The notes under the pieces were generated by a model that searched no databases, had not been told where the DNA came from, and worked only from the letters and a program-made list of their open reading frames with translations. A stretch of 64,000 nt of DNA from Fen-1298 sp963833465 (GTDB lineage Bacteria > Bacteroidota > Ignavibacteria > UBA10030). The translations under genes and the position numbers were made by a program. This document shows positions 45,397 to 53,731 of this stretch, one piece after another (positions within the stretch are counted from its first letter, which is position 1; each line of letters begins with the position of its first letter). The stretch is taken from contig CAWHXW010000004.1 in NCBI GenBank assembly GCA_963833465.1, positions 868,001 to 932,000 on the forward strand. The letters run 5' to 3'.

Positions 45397-47520
45397 TCAG
45401 TTTATTACGATTTCTCTGCTTAAGCGAATATCGTTTGACGCTGCTCCAACATGAATAATAAATTTCCCTTTTTCAACATACCAATCTTTCGTTTTCGGAT
45501 TCCAGAATGCAAATGCTTGTTTATTGAGTTCAACTTGAACCATTACGCTTTCACCGCTATTAAGCTCAACCTTTTTGAAAGCTTTTAATTCTTTAATTGG
45601 CCGTGGAACCGAAGATTCGACATCTTCAATATAGACCTGCGTTATTTCCATACCTTTCATAGAACCAGAATTTTTTAGACTGAAACTTATTTTCAATGTA
45701 TCATCTTCCTTCATAGTTTCTTTTGAAACCTTTAAATCGGAATAATTGAAAACAGTATAGGAAAGGCCGAACCCGAATGGATACAACGTTTCAATTTTTT
45801 TGGATTCGTACCACCTATATCCTACGAAGATTCCTTCTTTATAATTGATATCATAAACAGTATGTGCCTTCTCTTCTTTCGCATTCCAGCCAGTATATAA
45901 AGTTTCTACAGCCGGAATATATCCATAACCGGGTGAATCTTTGAACTCTTTTTCAATGCTGATCGGGAGTTTGCCTGATGGATTAACTTTGCCGGATAGA
46001 ATTTCGGCCAATGCTTTGTTTCCGATTTGCCCGCCGTACCACGCATAGAGAATAGCTCTCGCTTTTTTGTTCCAGTCGGTCATGCGAATCCCGCTGCCTG
46101 AAGTAACTATCACAACTGTATTCGGATTATTCTTCACACAATCTAAAACTAATTTCTCTTGATCCTCGGACAGCGCAAATGCGCGATCCCATCCCTCGCT
46201 GTCCTTAATGCCAACATTGCACAGCACAGCATCTGCCGATTTAATTTGTTCGATACTGGGATTCTTTTTGTATTCCAGCTGCTCACCAAATTCCGCTTTC
46301 AATTCATCCAGCATCAGTCTGTTGTTAAATCCTTTCACCTCTGCTGCTCCACCGCCCTTAGCAAGTTCTTCAACATATTCACCGGTTAATAATATTTTTC
46401 GAAGATTGTTCTTTAACGGAAGAATATTGCCGTCGTTTTTCAGAAGCACTATTCCTTCCCGCGCTGTTTGCAGTGCAACAGATTCATGATCGTCATACAT
46501 AGTACTGTCAAGTAAATTCTTTTTCTGGTCTGATAATTTCATTGCATAATATGTACGGAGAATGCTCTTTGCCATCCGATTAATGTCTTCAATCTCCACC
46601 TTTCCATTTTTAAGCAGTGTTTGAACATCCTTCAAGGCAACTGCTTGAGGCATTTCCAAATCCTGCCCGGATTTGGCGAGTTTTTCTCCGTCATAAACAG
46701 ACCACCAATCTGTCATCACTAACCATTTAAAACCCAATTGTTTTCGCAGCAGATTGTTGATTACATAATCACTTTCACCGCACCATTCGCCATTCAATAA
46801 ATTGTAGGAAGTCATAACTGCCTGTGCACCCGCATCGATTCCCGCTTTAAAAGGCGGAAGATATATTTCGTGCAACGTTCTTTCATCGATGATCGAGTTG
46901 CATTTTCGTCGATAGAACTCTGTATTGTTTGCGACAAAGTGCTTAAGCGTAGCGACTGTGCCTGTGCTTTGAACACCTTTCACATAAGCTTCAACGAATC
47001 GAGACCTGAGGAATGGATCCTCACCGAAGTATTCAAAGTTGCGGCCGCATTGAGAGATACGGTAGCTATTCATACCGGGTCCAAGTAATATCCCGATACC
47101 GCCGCTGTGGCATTCCTCGCCTATTGCGGTCGCATATTTATTTGCAAGGTTTGTATTCCATGTAGCTGCTAAAGCAATTGGACATGGGAAAGCAGTAGAT
47201 TTTTCTAATTGATACTTTGATAAATCGTTGTCCCGGAATTTCTCGCGAATGTGAACGCCTTGTGTTGCATCGGTCATATAAACTTCAGCAAGATTCAAAC
47301 GAAGAATAGGATGAATGAAGAATGATCTATCGCCGCCGATAAGCGCGATTTTCTCTTCAAAAGTCATAAAGGCTAAAGTGGAATCCGCTTTGGCATCTGC
47401 TTCTTTAAATGAAAGAGGAATAAATTTGTTTTGATTTTTTACCATAGTTTGACTTTTTGTTTGAAAGGAGGGAATTACAGCGGCAAATAAAATCGTCATC
47501 AGTACAATCAATCCTTTCAT
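45397..47520 (-). CDS. Exported beta-glycosidase, glycoside hydrolase family 3
   Basis: A 707-residue GH3 enzyme with a signal peptide (KGLIVLMTILFAAVIPSF). The N-terminal TIM barrel holds DATQGVHI, GRNFEYFGEDPFL, KHFVANN and the nucleophile Asp in LVMTDWWSVYDGE (residue about 271). The (alpha/beta)6 domain follows, with GYGYIPAV and YPFGFGLSYT, and a C-terminal fibronectin III-like domain (KAFKKVELNSGES). Likely substrate is a beta-linked glucoside or xyloside; exact specificity is unknown. The start overlaps the aldo/keto reductase stop (ATGA). Confidence 0.94.
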   Translation of the reverse strand: MKGLIVLMTILFAAVIPSFQTKSQTMVKNQNKFIPLSFKEADAKADSTLAFMTFEEKIALIGGDRSFFIHPILRLNLAEVYMTDATQGVHIREKFRDNDLSKYQLEKSTAFPCPIALAATWNTNLANKYATAIGEECHSGGIGILLGPGMNSYRISQCGRNFEYFGEDPFLRSRFVEAYVKGVQSTGTVATLKHFVANNTEFYRRKCNSIIDERTLHEIYLPPFKAGIDAGAQAVMTSYNLLNGEWCGESDYVINNLLRKQLGFKWLVMTDWWSVYDGEKLAKSGQDLEMPQAVALKDVQTLLKNGKVEIEDINRMAKSILRTYYAMKLSDQKKNLLDSTMYDDHESVALQTAREGIVLLKNDGNILPLKNNLRKILLTGEYVEELAKGGGAAEVKGFNNRLMLDELKAEFGEQLEYKKNPSIEQIKSADAVLCNVGIKDSEGWDRAFALSEDQEKLVLDCVKNNPNTVVIVTSGSGIRMTDWNKKARAILYAWYGGQIGNKALAEILSGKVNPSGKLPISIEKEFKDSPGYGYIPAVETLYTGWNAKEEKAHTVYDINYKEGIFVGYRWYESKKIETLYPFGFGLSYTVFNYSDLKVSKETMKEDDTLKISFSLKNSGSMKGMEITQVYIEDVESSVPRPIKELKAFKKVELNSGESVMVQVELNKQAFAFWNPKTKDWYVEKGKFIIHVGAASNDIRLSREIVIN

Positions 47521-48530
47521 GCTTTTTTTGCCTTTTCAGTTTTGCTTGCGAGAATTGTATCGATGACTTTCAATTCATCGGAAGTGAATCGGAGGTTTGC
47601 TAACGCTCCCACAGCATCATCAATTTGAGCAATGCGGCTGGCGCCGATTAACACGGATGTCATTTCATTGTGGCGCAGAATCCACGCTAACGCCATTTGC
47701 GCCATGGTTTGATTTCTTTTTTGAGCAAGCTCGAACAGATGCCGGACAATATTTTTTTTCTCTTCCGTTATATCTTCTGCCTTTAAAAATCCATGCGGTT
47801 TTGCAGCGCGAGAATCGGATGGAATTCCTTTTAAATACCTTTCAGTGAGCAATCCCTGTGCTAACGGAGAAAACGCTATGCATCCAATCCCTTCTTTTTT
47901 TAAAGCGGATAGCAGGCCCTCTTCTACCCAGCGAACGAATATACTATATTTTGCCTGATGAATAAGGCATGGCGTTCCTAATTCTTTTAAAATCTTCGAA
48001 GTGCGTAATGTTGTTGCCGGCTGATAGTTTGAAATTCCTATATACAGTGCTTTTCCACTTCTGACAATTTGATCGAGCGCCTGCATTGTTTCTTCAAGCG
48101 GCGTTTCAGTATCCGGGCGATGGTGATAAAATATATCCACATATTCCAAACCCATTCTTTTTAAACTTTGATCTAAACTCGCAATCAAATATTTTCTCGA
48201 ACCCCATTCTCCGTATGGTCCAGGCCACATCAGATAACCCGCTTTAGAAGAAATTATCAATTCATCACGATATTTAGAAAAATCTTTTTTTAAAATTTTA
48301 CCGAAATTTTCTTCAGCAGAACCTGGTTCCGGACCATAATTATTTGCAAGATCAAAATGAGTAATTCCAAGATCGAATGCCCTGCGAACCATAGCACGAG
48401 CATTACTGAAGCTGTCAACACTTCCGAAGTTATGCCACAGACCCAAGGAAACGGCAGGAAGTTTTAATCCGCTTTTTCCGCAGCGATTATATTGCATAGA
48501 ATTATATCTATCCGGATTGGGCAAATACAT
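47517..48530 (-). CDS. Aldo/keto reductase (YghZ/Gpr type)
   Basis: A 337-residue NADPH-dependent reductase. The N-terminus (YLPNPDRYNSMQYNRCGKSG) and SLGLWHNFG match the YghZ group, which acts on L-glyceraldehyde 3-phosphate and other aldehydes. Catalytic residues are in HFDLANNYGPEPGSAEENFG (Asp, Tyr), SSKAGYLMW (Lys) and FYHHRPDTETPLEE (His). AAAGGAA precedes the ATG. It is the first gene of the minus-strand operon 48530-36510, so its upstream spacer should carry the promoter. Confidence 0.92.
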   Translation of the reverse strand: MYLPNPDRYNSMQYNRCGKSGLKLPAVSLGLWHNFGSVDSFSNARAMVRRAFDLGITHFDLANNYGPEPGSAEENFGKILKKDFSKYRDELIISSKAGYLMWPGPYGEWGSRKYLIASLDQSLKRMGLEYVDIFYHHRPDTETPLEETMQALDQIVRSGKALYIGISNYQPATTLRTSKILKELGTPCLIHQAKYSIFVRWVEEGLLSALKKEGIGCIAFSPLAQGLLTERYLKGIPSDSRAAKPHGFLKAEDITEEKKNIVRHLFELAQKRNQTMAQMALAWILRHNEMTSVLIGASRIAQIDDAVGALANLRFTSDELKVIDTILASKTEKAKKA

Positions 48531-48770
48531 TGCATTCCTTTCTTTTCTATATTTAATTAATATATAATAAGTAAATCAATAATTCAAAAGTTTGCATGAT
48601 TTGTTTTGAAAGTATAATTGGAATTTTCTATGTAGCCGGGAGGGCTGATTTCCTAGACTCTGGGCTTTGATAATAAAACCTATAGTGTTATTCGATCGGA
48701 TATCCTACGTCTTTTATCAAAGAGCGATGAATCGTACCTTTACAAAAATGATTCCGTTTATTGTTTCAAA

Positions 48771-48842
48771 TCATTTTAGCAAAACCAGCTTTTTGGGGCT
48801 GAATAATCCTCCTTGTAACCAGAAGAAATACAAGCCACTCGG
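48771..48842 (-). pseudogene. Relic of a T9SS C-terminal sorting domain
   Basis: A minus-strand reading here gives PSGLYFFWLQGG, then LFSPKKLVLLK and a stop, clearly the tail of a sorting domain (compare PSGVYFYRLQAG and ETKKLVLLR at 11562). No start or domain precedes it, so it is a decayed or truncated remnant of an exported protein gene. Confidence 0.6.
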
Positions 48843-48912
48843 CATATTCACAGATTCCAATATCTTTTGTTGAGATATTATATTACGTCTCTATCATGTT
48901 TCTATTTGCTTT

Positions 48913-49065
48913 CTACTTGAGCAAAACAGGTTTTCTTGTTTGAGTGAATGAGCCAGCCTGCAGCTTATAGTATTTCTCTCATCAGAAAGAGAAGCTAAAC
49001 CTCCTGAACTGATTGACCAGCAGCATCGGTACCGACAAGCTTGCTTCCCTTTTGAGTGAAATAAG
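48913..49065 (-). pseudogene. Second T9SS C-terminal relic plus decayed coding sequence
   Basis: The last 21 codons read KYYKLQAGSFTQTRKPVLLK and a stop, a sorting-domain tail. Just upstream are two stop codons, and then a tract in a shifted frame gives KLVGTDAAGQSV and SGGLASLSDE, showing several small indels. This is a broken gene end, separate from the relic 70 bases downstream. Confidence 0.6.
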
Positions 49066-49667
49066 CTTTGATTTGCAATAGTGTAAGAAAGTGAACTATA
49101 ATAATCAATAAAAACTGATAAGCACTTTTTTGCAAAACTGTATTTATAAATATAAAAAAAGAAGTAGATTTTTCAATTGATTTCCTTTGATTTAGGCAGG
49201 TGAAAAATATAATTTTTAATCTAAATTGTTGTCATCAGTTTTATTTTATCTGATGTAAATCGTTTTGTAGATTTATACTTAAAGTAGGAATGAACGAGAA
49301 CAAGAGCATATGCCAAAGCCTTTATACGGCACACTTCTTTATTCTTTGTCTATTGATATCAATTGCAATTACGGCATTATCAAAATGAGTTTTTTAGAGA
49401 TGTAACTATCGGTGCCTCCCGGCGAGGTGCATCTGTGGATCAATAGTAATCAGTCTTATATTTTATCGCAAGAGTTTATCTGTTTGAGGACATCTTGTAA
49501 AGAACAAAAAAGACACATTTCCTCCCTTTCTATTTCTTTATTAAAAGATTATATTTTGTTCATTGAAATCGTTTGCAGAAATAAGTGGAAGCGACGTGCA
49601 TGTCATTATACTAAACAGACAATTTTAACTTGCAACGAGAAAAACTTTATAAAAGGAGCAACGACTT
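49066..49667. other. Intergenic region upstream of the DUF362 gene
   Basis: No credible ORF; the open frame 49412-49957 overlaps the true gene start in another frame. A hairpin lies at 49412-49430 (GTGCCTC with GAGGTGC, two G-T pairs, loop CCGGC). The promoter of the plus-strand locus should be here. I see no recognised riboswitch. Confidence 0.45.
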
Positions 49668-51563
49668 ATGAAATTCAAATCATTACTATACAAATTATTT
49701 TTCCCATTCATTGGGCTCGGTGCGCTCATCTGGTTTCTTATCCGCGTCATTCCCAAACCAACAAGGGCAACATATCCTTGCATGCGGGTTGCCTGCCCGA
49801 TGGCATCAGCATTTGTACTCTATCTTCTCGGTCTGGCTACATCTGCATTCGCCTTTGGCAGAATAAAAGAGTATTGGAAAAATTCACGCTATTTGGCTAT
49901 GTCTGGTTTTTTTATAATTGCGTTAATTGCCGGATTTTTTACTTTTCAGGCAGATAGGCCTCCGGTTTATGCTAATACAGTGACAATTGATACTGCCAAC
50001 TCGCCTATTGGTACAGGAAAGGGAATTTTTCCGGGCCGCGTTGTGTGGGTTCGCGACTCAGCCGCAGTAAATCAAAATTGCACAAACTCTACCAATGATT
50101 ACTGGCTGCTGGATAAAAATACTAATCAAACGGCTGTGAACAATATGGTATCAAATGCAATACAAATGCTAACAGGTAAAGGATCAGATGCAGATTCCTG
50201 GGATGCGATCTTCCGGTACTATAATCAAACTCATAATAGAGGAGATATCGGATATACGGCTGGCGAAAAAATTGTCATCAAGCTTAACTTCAATAACGGA
50301 GCTACCGGAACTAGTTATTCTAGAGCAGATCTTAGCATAGTTGACAGTTCACCTCAAATTGCTTATGCCATTCTTCATCATCTTGTTAATGTCGCTGGTG
50401 TTGTACAATCGGATATTAGTATCGGCGATCCGGGAAGAAATTTCGACGATTTATATTGGAACAAATGCCATCCTGATTTTCCAAATGTACATTATTGGGG
50501 TGCCGGTAATGGCCGAACACCAATCACAAAATCTGCCAATCCTGAATTGATGACTAGTGACGGCCAGTTACAAAATTATATACCCGCCTGTTACGTTGAA
50601 GCAACCTATATGATTAGTATTCCCGTATTTAAGGAACATCACCGGGCAGGGATGTCTCTTTCAAGTAAAAATCATTTCGGATCACTCCTACCTTTTTCCT
50701 CAACCGGAGATGCTTTTCCTTTCCATTACAGCTTGCCATGTACACAGGGAGATGGAAACGTGGATAACGGCGGGTACGGGAAATATAGAATTTTTGTAGA
50801 TTTCATCGGCAGTAAATATCTTGGAGGCAAAACAATTCTGTATATGTTTGATGCATTATGGAGTTCGACAAATTACGGCGATCCACCATGGAAATGGAAA
50901 ATGGCACCATTCAATAATTCATACCCGGCTTCAATATTTGTATCGCAAGATCCAGTTGCAATAGAATCTGTGGGATTTGATTTTTTGCATGCAGAGTTTT
51001 ATAACGGCAACCCAAGCGGGAATGCATTTCCACAATATTCTGGTGTTGATGATTTTCTACGCCAGGCAGCCGATTCCGTTAATTGGCCAAACGGCATCAA
51101 ATACAATCCGGAAGGTGACGGGAAGTATCTTCCGAGAAGTATGGGCGTCAACGAACACTGGGATAATGCAACTGATCAGAAATATTCCCGAGACCTCGGT
51201 CCCGGAACAGGTATTGAATTAGTAAAAGTTCAAATTGTAACTTCAGTCAATAGCTCACTTTCCAAAACTCAGCCAGCTGAATTTATACTTGAACCAAATT
51301 ATCCCAATCCGTTTAATCCATCTACGACTATTATATATAATCTTCCACAATCTGCACATGTGGATTTATCAATTTACAATATTCAAGGTCAATGCATCCA
51401 AAAACTCGTTAATGGTTATCAAACAGGCGGCACTTATTCTGTTCAGTGGAATGGCAGGTATAAAGGTATAGCAGCAGCTTCGGGCGTTTATTTTGCGCGG
51501 CTCAACACGGAAGGAAAAAAAGGCGCACAATCTCAGGTACAGAGAATGGTTTTACTCAAGTGA
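49668..51563 (+). CDS. DUF362 protein with N-terminal membrane helices and a T9SS sorting domain
   Basis: A 631-residue protein with three hydrophobic segments in its first 95 residues (LFFPFIGLGALIWFLI; ASAFVLYLLGLATSAFAFG; LAMSGFFIIALIAGFF), a DUF362-type domain in the middle (GEKIVIKLNFNN, ISIGDPGRNFDD, ISIPVFKEHHRAGMS, VAIESVGFDFLHAEF), and a complete T9SS domain at the end (PNYPNPFNPSTTI, YNIQGQCIQKLVNG, ASGVYFARL, QRMVLLK). The segment between helices 1 and 2 has ATYPCMRVACPM, a conserved-looking two-Cys motif. A ribosome-binding site AAAGGAGC lies 11 bases before the ATG. Activity unknown. Confidence 0.85.
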   Translation: MKFKSLLYKLFFPFIGLGALIWFLIRVIPKPTRATYPCMRVACPMASAFVLYLLGLATSAFAFGRIKEYWKNSRYLAMSGFFIIALIAGFFTFQADRPPVYANTVTIDTANSPIGTGKGIFPGRVVWVRDSAAVNQNCTNSTNDYWLLDKNTNQTAVNNMVSNAIQMLTGKGSDADSWDAIFRYYNQTHNRGDIGYTAGEKIVIKLNFNNGATGTSYSRADLSIVDSSPQIAYAILHHLVNVAGVVQSDISIGDPGRNFDDLYWNKCHPDFPNVHYWGAGNGRTPITKSANPELMTSDGQLQNYIPACYVEATYMISIPVFKEHHRAGMSLSSKNHFGSLLPFSSTGDAFPFHYSLPCTQGDGNVDNGGYGKYRIFVDFIGSKYLGGKTILYMFDALWSSTNYGDPPWKWKMAPFNNSYPASIFVSQDPVAIESVGFDFLHAEFYNGNPSGNAFPQYSGVDDFLRQAADSVNWPNGIKYNPEGDGKYLPRSMGVNEHWDNATDQKYSRDLGPGTGIELVKVQIVTSVNSSLSKTQPAEFILEPNYPNPFNPSTTIIYNLPQSAHVDLSIYNIQGQCIQKLVNGYQTGGTYSVQWNGRYKGIAAASGVYFARLNTEGKKGAQSQVQRMVLLK

Positions 51564-51625
51564 TCAAATCCAGAATAAAAATCATATTAACCTAAATTGA
51601 ATTTTATATCGGAAAACAAACTCAA

Positions 51626-52777
51626 ATGAAAATTATTCAGCGTCATTTTCGATTTTTTATAATCGCCATATTTCTTTTATCAATTATTCATTGCAAGTTA
51701 AAAGCCCAGCATGGCATTGTTCAAGACGATACAATATTAGCTCCGAATACTCTTGCTGCCCCTGTTATAGATGGAATTGGAGACGACGCTTGCTGGCAAA
51801 ATGTTAAATGGCAGCCCATTATGCAAGTATGGATTCCGTATGGAGCCAAAGTGGATTCTTCCGTCTATTGGGGACGATATAAAGTTATCTGGTCTTCGAC
51901 AACAAATCTGCTCTATTTCCTTATTGAAGTTCATGATACAATTTTTGTGGATGGATATATTCCTGGAGGAGTAACCGCAGCCATTTATAACTATGATTGC
52001 TGCGAGGTTTTCATTGATGAAAATGCATCGGGTGGCGAGCATAGATATGATACAGATACTTCAAACGCCCAGAATGCTTTTGCTTATCATATATATGCTG
52101 CATGTCCTGCAGACGGACAGGTAACAACTGTCTTTCGTGTCGAAGATATGGCAGGGACAATAGCTAATAGTCATATGGCAGACTATACATCACATATTCC
52201 TGAATTCGCATTACGAAGAACCGGACAAACGGCTGTCCGTGAATTTTCTCTAATAGTCTACAACGACACATACACGGATAGCAACAAAGCAGCCGCAAGA
52301 TCGCTTTTAACAGTTGGTAAATTGATGGGGTTATCCGTTGCATACAACGACAATAATTATCCTAATATAAAACCAGCAGTCAGGAACTATATGTTTGGCG
52401 GTGATTGGGAACAATCTCCGGGTAATATGGATTGGATCAATGCAAGTTATTTTGGACATGTCAGATTAGTTGCCGGAAATACAACTAACGTTGAAAACAA
52501 AAAGCCAATCTCTGCCAATATTCTGAAGCTATATCCCAATCCAACTTCATCCTCTTCACAAGTAGAAGTGGAAAATTTATATCGCGGCGAAGTTTCAATC
52601 CGGATTTACAATCTTCTTGGCAAAGAGATATTTCGCACTTCTGCATCAAAACTAAATAATTTATTTTCATATACACTCCAATTGCAGCAACTGCCGGCAA
52701 GTCTGTATTTCGTTCAAATGAATATGGGGCGTACTGTTTATAGTGAAAAATTGGTGGTGATTGGTAAAAAGTATTAA
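51626..52777 (+). CDS. Secreted CBM9-like carbohydrate-binding protein with a T9SS domain
   Basis: A 383-residue protein with a signal peptide (FFIIAIFLLSIIHCKLKAQ) and a family 9 carbohydrate-binding/DOMON-type beta-sandwich: APVIDGIGDDACWQNVKWQP, YKVIWSSTTNLLYFLIEVHD, YDCCEVFIDENASGGEH, IPEFALRRTG. The C-terminus is a T9SS domain (LYPNPTSSS, IRIYNLLGKEIFR, ASLYFVQMN, SEKLVVIG). It binds sugars at the cell surface or is a binding module for the locus; ligand unknown. A paralogue follows 42 bases downstream. Confidence 0.82.
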   Translation: MKIIQRHFRFFIIAIFLLSIIHCKLKAQHGIVQDDTILAPNTLAAPVIDGIGDDACWQNVKWQPIMQVWIPYGAKVDSSVYWGRYKVIWSSTTNLLYFLIEVHDTIFVDGYIPGGVTAAIYNYDCCEVFIDENASGGEHRYDTDTSNAQNAFAYHIYAACPADGQVTTVFRVEDMAGTIANSHMADYTSHIPEFALRRTGQTAVREFSLIVYNDTYTDSNKAAARSLLTVGKLMGLSVAYNDNNYPNIKPAVRNYMFGGDWEQSPGNMDWINASYFGHVRLVAGNTTNVENKKPISANILKLYPNPTSSSSQVEVENLYRGEVSIRIYNLLGKEIFRTSASKLNNLFSYTLQLQQLPASLYFVQMNMGRTVYSEKLVVIGKKY

Positions 52778-52819
52778 GATATCTGAGAAAGAAAACCTAA
52801 TATGAGGTAATTGACTTGA

Positions 52820-53395
52820 ATGAAATTTAATTGGAATTATTTTCAGATTTTCATTATTACAATCTTATTCTTATTTCTTAATTATTATAAGGCAAAAGCC
52901 CAGCACGGTATTGTTCAGGATGATACTGTATTGGCTCCTGAAGTAATTTCTCCGCCGGTGATTGATGGCAGAGGAAATGATGCTTGCTGGCAAAATGTTA
53001 AGTGGCAGCCAATAGCTCAAGTATGGATTCCTTACGGCGAAAAAGTGGATTCGGCAGATTTTTTTGGACGTTACAAAGTGGTTTGGTCTTCATCAACCAA
53101 CCTCCTGTATTTTCTTATCGAAGTGACAGATAATATATTTGTGGATGGATTTATTCCAGGTAAAACTGCCGAGGTTTTCAATTACGATATAGTTGAAGTA
53201 TTTATTGACGAAGATAAGTCCGGCGGTTTGCATGTATTCAGCGGAAAAGACAGCGTTGGATTAATTTGGGTACCAACGCCTCGAACGCTTTTTCTTATCA
53301 CATCTATGCGCCGTTTCCTAAAGAGGGTGATGTTACAACAGAGCATTTTGCAGGAGATATTGCCGGAACAAACTGGTCGGATGCAAGAAGAGTAA
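52820..53395 (+). CDS. CBM9-like protein paralogue, N-terminal part before a frameshift
   Basis: A close paralogue of the preceding protein, with its own signal peptide (IFIITILFLFLNYYKAKAQ) and APEVISPPVIDGRGNDACWQNVKWQP. Native coding goes to about residue 149 (VGLIW); the rest of this frame, from PTPRTLFL to the stop at 53395, is out-of-frame. The next frame (53266) restores the match to the paralogue. Confidence 0.75.
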   Translation: MKFNWNYFQIFIITILFLFLNYYKAKAQHGIVQDDTVLAPEVISPPVIDGRGNDACWQNVKWQPIAQVWIPYGEKVDSADFFGRYKVVWSSSTNLLYFLIEVTDNIFVDGFIPGKTAEVFNYDIVEVFIDEDKSGGLHVFSGKDSVGLIWVPTPRTLFLITSMRRFLKRVMLQQSILQEILPEQTGRMQEE

Positions 53396-53724
53396 ATTAC
53401 GCATCCCACATTCCAGAATTCGCATTGCGTAAAACAGGCACGAAAGCAGTCTGGGCATTTTCATTGATAGTCTACAAAGATACTTTCGTCGATACATTAA
53501 GTAACAACGATGCAGCCCGATCACATTTGAAAGTCGGCAAAGTGATGGGTCTATCGCTGGCTTATTGCGATAATGACCATCCTGAGAAAGAACCAAAAAT
53601 CAGGGATAAATTTTTTGGATCGGTTTGGGTTCCTGCGGAAGCATATAACGATCATTGGAAAAATGCAGATTATTTTGGAACAGTAAAATTAGTAGCTAAT
53701 CCTTTATCCAATAAAAAACGTTGA
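53266..53724 (+). CDS. CBM9-like protein paralogue, C-terminal part
   Basis: Continues the domain with GTNASNAFSYHIY, TNWSDARRVNYASHIPEFALRKTG and ends LVANPLSNKKR. The end lacks the T9SS sorting domain present in the tandem paralogue, so this copy would stay periplasmic or be non-functional. The listed start is a TTG inside the frame and is not supported by a ribosome-binding site; a one-base loss near 53265 links it to the N-terminal part. Confidence 0.72.
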   Translation: MGTNASNAFSYHIYAPFPKEGDVTTEHFAGDIAGTNWSDARRVNYASHIPEFALRKTGTKAVWAFSLIVYKDTFVDTLSNNDAARSHLKVGKVMGLSLAYCDNDHPEKEPKIRDKFFGSVWVPAEAYNDHWKNADYFGTVKLVANPLSNKKR

Positions 53725-53731
53725 GATATCT

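Noticed and set aside
49412..49957. A 181-codon plus-strand ORF overlapping the DUF362 gene start
   Set aside because: It runs in another frame across the real gene, whose start has a good ribosome-binding site and membrane segments. The ORF's own sequence has no domain and a Cys- and Ile-rich noise composition.
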